Assembly (NCBI RefSeq): GCF_040675875.1
Contig: NZ_JBEGII010000001.1
Location: forward strand, 3,906,001-3,970,000
Length of the DNA: 64,000 nucleotides
Direction: 5' to 3'
Origin: Microbacterium sp. LWO12-1.2
GTDB lineage: Bacteria > Actinomycetota > Actinomycetes > Actinomycetales > Microbacteriaceae
How positions within the stretch are numbered: the stretch's first letter is position 1; each line of letters begins with the position of its first letter. Under the pieces are notes generated by a model. It had not been told where the DNA came from. It was given only the letters and a program-made list of their open reading frames with translations, and made no database searches. This document shows, piece by piece, positions 7,889 to 16,958 of the stretch. A program made the position numbers and the translations under genes.

Positions 7889-8014
7889 GGTGAATCCTTC
7901 CGTCGGTGGGCGCGAGCCCGTCTCACCGCTCACAGTAGTGCGGATGCTTGGGGTGCGGGGGAGCAGATCAGGGGGATCCCCCACACCGAGGACGGAGCAT
8001 CCGATCCTGTCGCC

Positions 8015-8020
8015 TAAAAT
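8015..8020 (+). promoter_or_regulatory. Leaderless -10 of hpt
   Basis: TAAAAT, six bases (cgatcc), then ATG at 8027. The same layout with nearly the same spacer (TAGAAT-cgatgg-ATG) precedes serS. Confidence 0.6.
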
Positions 8021-8026
8021 CGATCC

Positions 8027-8578
8027 ATGCGCGCCGCGGAGATCCAGGATGACCTTGCACAGATCCTCGTCACAGAGGAGGAGATCCTCGCCAAGCTCGA
8101 CGAGCTGGCGACGCAGGTCGCCGCGGACTACGCCGGGAAGGACCTGATCCTCGTCGGCGTGCTCAAAGGCGCGGTCATGGTGATGGCCGACTTCGCCCGG
8201 GCGCTCCCGTTCCACGCGCCGATGGACTGGATGGCCGTGTCGAGCTACGGTGCCAGCACGAAGTCGAGCGGCGTGGTGCAGATCCGCAAGGACCTCGACA
8301 CCGATCTCAACGGCAAGCACGTGCTGATCGTCGAAGACATCATCGACTCCGGCCTGACCCTCAGCTGGCTGCTGGAGAACTTCGAGTCCCGCGGCGCCGA
8401 GTCGATCGAAGTGCTCGCCCTGCTGCGCAAGCCCGAGGCAGCGAAGGTCGTGATCGACTGCCGCTACGTCGGCTTCGACATCCCCACGGACTTCGTCGTC
8501 GGCTATGGCCTCGACTACGACGAGCGCTACCGCAACCTGCGCGACGTCGCCGTGCTCGCCCCGCACGTCTACAGCTGA
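8027..8578 (+). CDS. hpt: Hypoxanthine phosphoribosyltransferase
   Basis: Purine salvage enzyme (183 aa) that makes IMP or GMP from hypoxanthine or guanine and PRPP in the cytosol. The PRPP-binding loop reads VLIVEDIIDSGLTL with the two acidic residues and the following Asp-Ser-Gly-x-Thr, and YGAST and GYGLDYDERYRNL near the C-terminus are standard. Length is normal. It starts at an ATG fitting a leaderless transcript. In actinobacteria hpt typically lies between tilS and ftsH, as here; the gap to ftsH is filled by a repeat element. Confidence 0.95.
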   Translation: MRAAEIQDDLAQILVTEEEILAKLDELATQVAADYAGKDLILVGVLKGAVMVMADFARALPFHAPMDWMAVSSYGASTKSSGVVQIRKDLDTDLNGKHVLIVEDIIDSGLTLSWLLENFESRGAESIEVLALLRKPEAAKVVIDCRYVGFDIPTDFVVGYGLDYDERYRNLRDVAVLAPHVYS

Positions 8579-8580
8579 CG

Positions 8581-8712
8581 CTTCGACAGGCTCAGCGACC
8601 CAGAGGTCTGCCCAGCGACCCAGGGGTCGGCATAGCGACCCAGGGGTCGGCATAGGCGCCCCGGAGCGAGAACCGAGCCCCTGCACGATGGGCCCCTGAG
8701 CGTGTCGAAGGG
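8581..8712. repeat. Palindromic element with 20-bp tandem repeat between hpt and ftsH
   Basis: Left end CTTCGACAGGCTCAGCGACC (8581-8600); right end CCTGAGCGTGTCGAAG (8695-8710) is its inverted match in 14 of 16 positions. Between them a 20-bp unit of the form CAGCGACCCAGGGGTCGGCA is repeated at 8593-8612, 8613-8632 and 8633-8652 with a partial fourth. It begins three bases after the hpt stop. The left end is the same sequence as at 4770 and, with changes, inside serS. Confidence 0.9.
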
Positions 8713-8770
8713 TACGCCGTGGGCGAATCACAGCAAGCGGCAAAGAAGGGCGCGATACGCTGATCCGATC

Positions 8771-10771
<2,001 letters not shown>

Positions 10772-10773
10772 GC

Positions 10774-11394
10774 GTGGCCGTCGACAGAGGTCGCGTCGAA
10801 CGGCTCACCAGAGAACTGCTCGAAGCGATAGGGGAGGACCCCGACCGCCCAGGGCTGAAGCAGACGCCCGCACGCATGGGCGAGCTCTACTCGGAGTTCT
10901 TCTCCGGGGTCGGTGAGGATGCCGCGGAGCCGCTCGCGCGCACCATCAGCGTCACTCGTGGTCCCGCCCCCGACACGCTCCCCTCCGGAGCGGTGCTGCT
11001 GCGCGACATCCGTTTCCGCTCGGTGTGCGAGCACCATCTGCTGCCGTTCGCCGGTCGCGCACACCTCGCCTACCTCCCCGGTGAGCAGGTCGTCGGGCTG
11101 GGGGCGCTCGTGCGTGTCGTCGAGATCCTCGCCTCGCGACCGCAGGTGCAGGAGCGGCTCGGCGAGCAGATCGCCGACACGATCGCGGAGCACCTCGACA
11201 CCCGAGGCGTGCTCGTCGTGCTCGACGCCAGCCACGGCTGCGTCACGATGCGCGGCGGACGCCAGCCCGAAGCCTCCACCCTCACGATCGCAGCGCGGGG
11301 GGAGTACACCGACCCGATCGCGAGGGCCGAGCTCATCGCGCTCATCGGCGCTTCGGCAGTGGCGGGGACTCAGGGTTCCGGGTTCCAGGGATGA
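10774..11394 (+). CDS. folE: GTP cyclohydrolase I
   Basis: First enzyme of tetrahydrofolate synthesis (206 aa): GTP to 7,8-dihydroneopterin triphosphate, zinc-dependent. CEHHLLPF (zinc Cys and His) and HGCVTMRG with the second zinc Cys are present, as are RPGL and TPARM near the N-terminus. The GTG at 10774, two bases after the ftsH stop, is the best start since it keeps the VERLTRELLEAIGEDPDR helix intact. The stop overlaps the folP start by four bases, so translation is coupled. Confidence 0.95.
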   Translation: MAVDRGRVERLTRELLEAIGEDPDRPGLKQTPARMGELYSEFFSGVGEDAAEPLARTISVTRGPAPDTLPSGAVLLRDIRFRSVCEHHLLPFAGRAHLAYLPGEQVVGLGALVRVVEILASRPQVQERLGEQIADTIAEHLDTRGVLVVLDASHGCVTMRGGRQPEASTLTIAARGEYTDPIARAELIALIGASAVAGTQGSGFQG

Positions 11395-12212
11395 CCGGGA
11401 TCTGGGGGATCGTCAACGTCACCCCTGACTCGTTCAGCGATGGCGGGCGCTACTTCGACGTCGACCGCGCGGTCGCACAGGGCCTGCAGCTTCGCGCCGA
11501 CGGTGCCGCCGTGCTCGATATCGGCGGAGAGTCGACCCGTCCCGGAGCGGAACGTGTCAGCGCGGACGTCGAGCAGCAGCGGGTGCTCCCCGTGATCGAG
11601 CAGCTGGTCGCGGCAGGGGTGCCGGTGAGCATCGACACGATCAACGCCTCCACTGCTGCCGCCGCCGTGCGGGCAGGGGCGAGGATCGTGAACGACGTAT
11701 CGGGTGGTCTCGCCGATCCGGACATGCGCGCTGCCGTCGCCGAGTCCGGCGCCGATTTCGCGATCGGGCACTGGCGCGGCTTCTCGGACGACATGTACGC
11801 GCACGCGGAATATCGCCGTGCCGCCAGAGAGGTCGCGGGTGAGCTGCAGGAGCGCATCGGCGAAGCCGCGGCATCCGGTATCGCCCCCTCCCGGCTGATC
11901 ATCGATCCGGGTATCGGCTTCGCGAAGGCGGGGGACCAGAACTGGGATGTGCTGCGCGGGCTCGACGAGATCGTCGCGCTCGGACCTCGGGTGCTGATCG
12001 GCACCTCGCGCAAGCGCTTCCTCGCCGAGACCCTGCGGCAGTCGGCCGGCGATACGCCGGTCGATGCCGATGTGTCGGAGCGACGGCGCGATCTCGCCAC
12101 CGCTGTCACCAGTGCGCTCGCGGCGCGTGCAGGGGTATGGGCGGTGCGCGTGCACGACGTCGCCTCCACCCGCGATGCCCTCGCGATCACCCACGCCTGG
12201 GACGGCCGCTGA
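11391..12212 (+). CDS. folP: Dihydropteroate synthase
   Basis: A 273-residue TIM-barrel enzyme joining 6-hydroxymethyl-dihydropterin pyrophosphate and p-aminobenzoate; the target of sulfonamides. Motifs NVTPDSFSDGG (7-19 region), DIGGESTRPGA, SIDT, NDVSGG, DPGIGFAK and IGTSRKRF are all present. Its start overlaps folE by ATGA. After folP there is an unusual 166-base gap with two inverted repeats before folB. Confidence 0.96.
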   Translation: MTGIWGIVNVTPDSFSDGGRYFDVDRAVAQGLQLRADGAAVLDIGGESTRPGAERVSADVEQQRVLPVIEQLVAAGVPVSIDTINASTAAAAVRAGARIVNDVSGGLADPDMRAAVAESGADFAIGHWRGFSDDMYAHAEYRRAAREVAGELQERIGEAAASGIAPSRLIIDPGIGFAKAGDQNWDVLRGLDEIVALGPRVLIGTSRKRFLAETLRQSAGDTPVDADVSERRRDLATAVTSALAARAGVWAVRVHDVASTRDALAITHAWDGR

Positions 12213-12336
12213 GTCGTCCTCTCGGTGCGGTCGGCGGGTCGCGCGTCCACAACTCAGGACGATTCGGGCGGGGCGGCGGGGCGGCGCGCGTGCTTCTGCG
12301 GAGGGGCCCAGCGCGGCTGCGGCTCTTCCTGAGTTG
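12211..12336. repeat. Two overlapping inverted repeats in the folP-folB gap
   Basis: GAGTCGTCCT (12211-12220) matches AGGACGATTC (12256-12265) as an inverted repeat (9 of 10), and CAACTCAGGA (12250-12259) matches TCCTGAGTTG (12327-12336) perfectly. The two hairpins share AGGA at 12256-12259, so in RNA they exclude each other. The first begins at the folP stop codon. Confidence 0.7.
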
Positions 12337-12366
12337 CGAACGGGAGCGGTGGCCGGGGGGCCGCCG

Positions 12367-12372
12367 TACGCT
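12367..12372 (+). promoter_or_regulatory. Internal leaderless -10 before folB
   Basis: TACGCT, six bases (aggggc), then ATG at 12379. This would give folB and the genes behind it a transcript independent of folE-folP. Confidence 0.5.
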
Positions 12373-12378
12373 AGGGGC

Positions 12379-12774
12379 ATGGACTCCCTCGACCAGATCG
12401 AACTGACCGGCCTCACCGTGTTCGGCCGACACGGTGTCTACGACCACGAGCGCGAGAACGGGCAGGAGTTCACGGTCGACCTGCGGTTGTCGCTGTCGCT
12501 GGAGCAGGCCGCAGCGACCGATGATGTGAGCGACACCGTGCACTACGGAGAGCTGGCCGAGAAGGTCGCAGCCGTCGTCGCGGGGGAGCCGGTGGACCTC
12601 ATCGAGACCCTCGCCTCGCGGATCGCCGACGTCACGCTGGAGGACCAGCGTGTGCAGTTCGTGACGGTCACGGTGCACAAACCGCATGCCCCGATCCCGC
12701 TCACATTCACCGACGTCGCGGTCTCGGTCCATCGAGGGCGCAAGCCCGCCGCACTGGAGGACATCACCGCATGA
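12379..12774 (+). CDS. folB: Dihydroneopterin aldolase
   Basis: A 131-residue tunnelling-fold enzyme that cleaves dihydroneopterin to 6-hydroxymethyl-dihydropterin and glycolaldehyde. The N-terminal LTGLTVFGRHGVYDHE, the substrate Glu in VDLIETLASRIAD and VTVHKPHAPIP are family hallmarks. The ATG at 12379 has a leaderless promoter pattern. The stop overlaps folK by ATGA. Confidence 0.94.
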   Translation: MDSLDQIELTGLTVFGRHGVYDHERENGQEFTVDLRLSLSLEQAAATDDVSDTVHYGELAEKVAAVVAGEPVDLIETLASRIADVTLEDQRVQFVTVTVHKPHAPIPLTFTDVAVSVHRGRKPAALEDITA

Positions 12775-13310
12775 GCCGCAACCTGACGATCCCGCCGAAC
12801 ATCCCGCCGTCCCGCGGGGGCCGCACGGAGACGGTGGCCGTCGTCGCACTCGGGGCCAACCTCGGCGATCGGAAGGCGACCATCCGTGCAGCGGCGGAGC
12901 GCATCGCCCGCCTCCCGTTGGTCGCGGACGTGCGCCTCTCGAGCCTCTTCGAGACCGTCGCCGTGCGTCTCGACGGTCCCGACCCGGATGCCCCCGGCTA
13001 CGTGAACGCGGTCGCCCTCGTCACCACAAGGCTCGCCCCCGAGATCCTGCTCGGGATGCTGCACGCCATCGAAGACGAGAACGGTCGGGAGCGCCACCAG
13101 CGCTGGGGTGACCGCACGCTCGACCTCGACCTCATCACGTACGGCGATGTCGTCTCAGACGATCCCCGTGTGCAGCTCCCGCACCCTCGTGCGGCCGAGC
13201 GCCTCTTCGTGCTGGAACCCTGGTTGGACCTCGACCCCGACGCCGAGCTGCAGGGCCACGGCCGGGTGGCCGACCTCGTCGAGGAGCTGCGGGCTCGGGG
13301 CGACGGATGA
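12771..13310 (+). CDS. folK: 2-amino-4-hydroxy-6-hydroxymethyldihydropteridine pyrophosphokinase
   Basis: A 179-residue enzyme that transfers pyrophosphate from ATP to 6-hydroxymethyl-dihydropterin. VALGANLGDR, the F-E-T segment (SSLFETVAV), and RWGDRTLDLDLITYGD with the two Mg-binding Asp, then LPHPRAAERLFVL, are diagnostic. The first about 20 residues are an extra polar Pro-rich stretch. It overlaps folB and the DUF3180 gene by four bases on each side. Confidence 0.95.
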   Translation: MSRNLTIPPNIPPSRGGRTETVAVVALGANLGDRKATIRAAAERIARLPLVADVRLSSLFETVAVRLDGPDPDAPGYVNAVALVTTRLAPEILLGMLHAIEDENGRERHQRWGDRTLDLDLITYGDVVSDDPRVQLPHPRAAERLFVLEPWLDLDPDAELQGHGRVADLVEELRARGDG

Positions 13311-13789
13311 AACGCACGTCGGCGGGGCTGCTCGTGGTGCTGGCGATGTTCGCAGCCGGGGGCGGGTATCTGCTCGATCAGCTGCTCACCGCGGGCGGAC
13401 GCGCAACGTTCACTCCCTCCCTCCTGCTCCCGGTGCTGCTCCTGCTGATCGCGGCCGCAGCGCTCGGCGTCTCGTGGCCGGTGCGGCACAGCGTGCGCTC
13501 CGGCATCCGCATCGATCCGTTCCGCGCGCTGCGGGCGGCGACACTCGCTCGGGCATCGAGCCTGGTCGGCGCGCTCATGGCCGGCTTCGGCGCCGGGCTC
13601 CTGGTGTTCCTGCTCTCCCGCCCCATCGATCCCCCGGTAGGGTCGACAGTGGCCATGCTGGCCCTGATCGGGAGTGCGATCGTGCTCGTGATCGCCGCGC
13701 TCATCGCCGAACAGTTCTGCACCCTGCCGAAGGATCCTGATGACTCAGAACCCAGAGACCTCGCCCCTGAACCCGGCGGAGGGCACTGA
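13307..13789 (+). CDS. DUF3180 membrane protein
   Basis: A 160-residue protein with four membrane segments (about 6-27, 40-60, 82-105, 115-138) and a polar tail. DUF3180 genes regularly follow folK in actinobacteria; the function is unknown. ATGA overlap with folK. Its last 50 bases also encode the start of the following PH protein in another frame, an unusually long same-strand overlap. Confidence 0.85.
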   Translation: MKRTSAGLLVVLAMFAAGGGYLLDQLLTAGGRATFTPSLLLPVLLLLIAAAALGVSWPVRHSVRSGIRIDPFRALRAATLARASSLVGALMAGFGAGLLVFLLSRPIDPPVGSTVAMLALIGSAIVLVIAALIAEQFCTLPKDPDDSEPRDLAPEPGGGH

Positions 13790-14321
13790 CCTCGCCGCGC
13801 TCGACGAAGGCACGTACACGCAGTTGCGGACGGCTCGCAATGAGGCCCGACTCGAGCTCGACGGTACCTGGCACCAGATCTCGCCGCGCTACGTCGTGTC
13901 GCAGTTCGTGCAGAACGCGATCTTCCTGGTCTTCGTGGTGGTCGCCGCGGTCGTGCTCAACGTCGTCCTCTCACAGGACTGGGTCTGGATCCCGGCCGGG
14001 GTCATCATCCTGATCACCCTCGTCACGTTGATCATCCTGCCGCGGCAGGCGAAGGCGATCGGATACATGCTCCGCGCCGACGACATCGTCTTCCGCAAGG
14101 GAATCCTGTGGCAGCGGATGATCGCCGTGCCGTACGGGCGCATGCAGCTCGTCGACATCACGCAGGGACCGCTCGACCGAGCCTTCGGCATCACCCAGCT
14201 CAAGATGGTGACAGCGGCCGCCACCACCGGCGTGCAGATCCCGGGCCTCACCCAGCGTGCGTCCGAGGCGCTGCGCGACACCCTGATCGAAGTGGCCGAG
14301 ACCCGCCGGACCGGCCTGTGA
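13740..14321 (+). CDS. Membrane PH (bPH2, YdbS-like) domain protein
   Basis: A 193-residue protein with a polar N-terminus, two membrane segments (about 58-80 and 84-102) and a C-terminal bacterial PH domain (FRKGILWQRMIAVPYGRMQLVDITQGPLDRAFG, typical bPH2). AAGGAT precedes the ATG. It is paired with the next, larger PH protein as in YdbS/YdbT pairs; such pairs are thought to act at the membrane, but the role is unknown. It overlaps the DUF3180 gene by 50 bases and the next gene by GTGA. Confidence 0.85.
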   Translation: MTQNPETSPLNPAEGTDLAALDEGTYTQLRTARNEARLELDGTWHQISPRYVVSQFVQNAIFLVFVVVAAVVLNVVLSQDWVWIPAGVIILITLVTLIILPRQAKAIGYMLRADDIVFRKGILWQRMIAVPYGRMQLVDITQGPLDRAFGITQLKMVTAAATTGVQIPGLTQRASEALRDTLIEVAETRRTGL

Positions 14322-16216
14322 GCGAGCAGTTCCCGGCGCCGCCGACGCCCTCCGCCGCGCAGGGTGCGCCGGCCGCAGAATCTCTGACGCTCGCCGACGG
14401 CGAGTGGCACCGCATGCACCCGCTCACCCCGCTCTTCAAGGGCGGGCTGGTGCTGATCGTCGTCGCGGGTATCGTGATCGCGAACATGCGCGACCGGGTC
14501 ATCGCCTGGGTCGTCGACATCTTCGAGCCCGACGCGCATTACGGCGACTACACCGGCGGCGACCCCGTCGACTGGGTCCTCGAGAACAACCTGATCCTGA
14601 TCGCGCTGCTCAGCGTGCTCGGGCTGCTCATCGTCCTGATCCTGGTCTTCTGGTTCATCTGGCGCTTCCACCAGTTCCGCATCACCGGCGATCACGTCGA
14701 GGTGCGCAAGGGCATCGTCTTCCGGTCGCACCGACGGGCCCCGCTCGACCGTGTGCAGGGGGTCAACCTGACCCGGCCGTTCCCCGCCCGCATCATCGGG
14801 CTCGCCAAGCTCGAGGTCGTGGGAGCCGGCAATGACGCGAACGTCGAGCTCGAGTACCTGGCGACCGGACGGGCGGAGTCGGTCCGCTCCGACATCCTCC
14901 GCCTCGCCTCTGGTGCGCGCGCCGCGCGGCAGACCGCGGTGGCTGCCGCCTCCGGCGTTCCGGCCGCACCCGGCGCCCCGGCGACGGCCCGCGCCCAGCT
15001 CGTCGGGTCGATGAACGACGGCGTCACCGGGATGATCGCGGGCGTCGACCTGGCCGATGTCGCTCCGGAGAGTGTCGTCAAGATCCCCACCGGTCGCCTG
15101 GTCGGCTCGCAGCTGATCTCCGGCGTGCTCTGGATCGTGTTCTTCGGAGTCATCTTCGCCGTCGCGATCGGAGGCATCTCGATCGGCGCGCTGATCGACG
15201 GCCAGGCCGCGAGCGGATTCATCGGACTGGGACTCCTGCTCGGCATGGGCATCCCGTTCGTGATCGCTGTCGTGGGTATCACCTGGGCGCAGATCTCGAA
15301 GTCGCTGCGCTACTCGATCGCACCGACGCCCGACGGCGTGCGCATCACCTACGGTCTGCTGACCACGGTGACCGAGACGCTCCCGCCCGGACGCATCTTC
15401 GCGGTCGAGGTCTCGCAGTCGCTGCTGTGGCGGCCGTTCGGCTGGTGGACGATCAAGATCAACAGGATGAGCGGCAAGAGCGCGTCGCAGCAGCAGTCGG
15501 GCAGCGCCCAGCAGTTCAACGTGGTGCTCCCCGTCGGCAAGCGCCCCGATGTCGAACGTGTGCTCGGGCTGATCCTCCCCGACGTGCCTGCGAGCGACAT
15601 CCCTCTCATCTGGGAGCACGGCGTGCTCGGACCGGTCGACGGAGATCCCTATCGCACCATCCCGAAGCGCGCGTGGTGGCGTCGTCCGGTGTCGTGGAAG
15701 CGCCACGGCTTCGCGGTCACGGACTTCGGTCTGCTGCTGCGCCGCGGCATCGTGTGGCGCAAGCTCGCGGTGTTCCCGCTCGCGCGTCTGCAGGGCGTCT
15801 CGCTCGCGCAGGGCCCGATCGATCGCGCGCAGCGCGTATCGGGAGCTCAGGTGCACACGGCGCCCGGACCCATCACGGGATTGCTCTCCGGCCTCGAGCG
15901 TGACGACGCGCTCTCGCTGCTGGATGAGGTGAGCCGTGCCGCCGCTGCCGCTGCCGCGCGCGACACCACGCATCGCTGGAGTGCGGCGGCGACCGCGACC
16001 GCGGCTCCGGTCGCGCCTCCTGCGCCTCCCGCGCCTCCGCTTCCCGGCGGGCAGGTTCTGCCGCCTGCGCCACCTGCGGCGCCGTATGGGGGAACGCCGA
16101 TGCCGCCCGCGCCTCCGGTCGCCCCGCCGGCGGCAGCTCCTGCTCCGCCGGTGCTGCCGCCTGCTCCGCCGGCAGCGCCGCCTGCGCCACCGGTCGTGCC
16201 TCCGACGGGGGACTGA
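14318..16216 (+). CDS. Membrane protein with tandem PH (bPH2, YdbT-like) domains and Pro-rich tail
   Basis: A 632-residue protein with membrane segments near 45-65, 85-112 and 255-315 and repeated bPH2 motifs (VRKGIVFRSHRRAPLDRVQG; LRRGIVWRKLAVFPLARLQG). The last about 70 residues are almost only Pro and Ala (PPAPPAAP-type), a probable extended cytoplasmic or wall-spanning tail. The GTG start overlaps the preceding stop. It forms a pair with the upstream PH protein; function inferred only as membrane-associated. Confidence 0.85.
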   Translation: MSEQFPAPPTPSAAQGAPAAESLTLADGEWHRMHPLTPLFKGGLVLIVVAGIVIANMRDRVIAWVVDIFEPDAHYGDYTGGDPVDWVLENNLILIALLSVLGLLIVLILVFWFIWRFHQFRITGDHVEVRKGIVFRSHRRAPLDRVQGVNLTRPFPARIIGLAKLEVVGAGNDANVELEYLATGRAESVRSDILRLASGARAARQTAVAAASGVPAAPGAPATARAQLVGSMNDGVTGMIAGVDLADVAPESVVKIPTGRLVGSQLISGVLWIVFFGVIFAVAIGGISIGALIDGQAASGFIGLGLLLGMGIPFVIAVVGITWAQISKSLRYSIAPTPDGVRITYGLLTTVTETLPPGRIFAVEVSQSLLWRPFGWWTIKINRMSGKSASQQQSGSAQQFNVVLPVGKRPDVERVLGLILPDVPASDIPLIWEHGVLGPVDGDPYRTIPKRAWWRRPVSWKRHGFAVTDFGLLLRRGIVWRKLAVFPLARLQGVSLAQGPIDRAQRVSGAQVHTAPGPITGLLSGLERDDALSLLDEVSRAAAAAAARDTTHRWSAAATATAAPVAPPAPPAPPLPGGQVLPPAPPAAPYGGTPMPPAPPVAPPAAAPAPPVLPPAPPAAPPAPPVVPPTGD

Positions 16217-16220
16217 CCGC

Positions 16221-16913
16221 ATGGTGAGGGACGGACGCCTCGGCGTCGGCATCATCGGTGCAGGTCGGGTCGGGCCGGTGATCGGTGCGGCACTCGGAGG
16301 TGCCGGTCATGCCGTCGTCGGCATCACGACCGGCTCGGACGACGAACGTGCGTCGGCCGTGCTGCCGGATGTGCCGGTGCTGGACGCGCTCGAGGTCGTC
16401 CGTCGTGCCGAGCTCGTCATCCTCGCCGTGCCGCATGACCAGCTGCCCTCGCTCGTCGCGGGCATCGCCGAGGTCGGCGGATGGCAGATCGGCCAGCTCG
16501 TGCTGCACACCGATCCGGCTTATGGCATCGAGGTCCTGCGTCCCGCGGCCGAGCGCGGGGCGATCCCTTTGGCGGTCCACCCGGCGATCACCTTCACGGG
16601 AACGTCGATCGATCTCCGGCAGCTTCCCGCGAGTTTCGCGGCCGTGACTGCGCCGGCAGCCGTGCTGCCGATCGCGCAGGCTCTCGCCGTGGAGATGGGA
16701 TGCGAGCCGGTCGTCATCGCCGAAGAGGATCGTGCCGTCTACGCCGACGCCATCCAGACCGCGGCGGACTTCTCGCGCTCGATCATCGGGCAGTCCACGG
16801 CGCGACTGCGGGAGATCGGCGTGGAGAATCCGGGCGGTTACCTCTCCGCGCTGGTGCAGTCGACGGTCGAGCGGGCGCTGCGCGAAGCCTCGGAACCGCC
16901 GCCGCTCCTCTGA
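16221..16913 (+). CDS. Rossmann-like and DUF2520 domain protein
   Basis: A 230-residue predicted NAD(P)-binding protein. GIIGAGRVGPVIGAAL at the N-terminus is a dinucleotide-binding GxGxxG loop; VILAVPHDQL and PLAVHPAITFTGTSID are typical of the DUF2520 group, related to ketopantoate reductase and prephenate dehydrogenase-like folds. In many actinobacteria this gene lies directly before panC; here panC is not next, and a convergent DUF2207 gene follows. It is four bases downstream of the PH gene. Confidence 0.85.
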   Translation: MVRDGRLGVGIIGAGRVGPVIGAALGGAGHAVVGITTGSDDERASAVLPDVPVLDALEVVRRAELVILAVPHDQLPSLVAGIAEVGGWQIGQLVLHTDPAYGIEVLRPAAERGAIPLAVHPAITFTGTSIDLRQLPASFAAVTAPAAVLPIAQALAVEMGCEPVVIAEEDRAVYADAIQTAADFSRSIIGQSTARLREIGVENPGGYLSALVQSTVERALREASEPPPLL

Positions 16914-16958
16914 TCCGCGGCTGCTGGCCGCGCCAGAGGTCCGCAGCCGGCTGGCACG

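Noticed and set aside
13889..16255. 788-codon minus-strand frame, Arg/Asp/Gln-rich
   Set aside because: Antisense to two PH-domain genes; composition typical of shadow translation.
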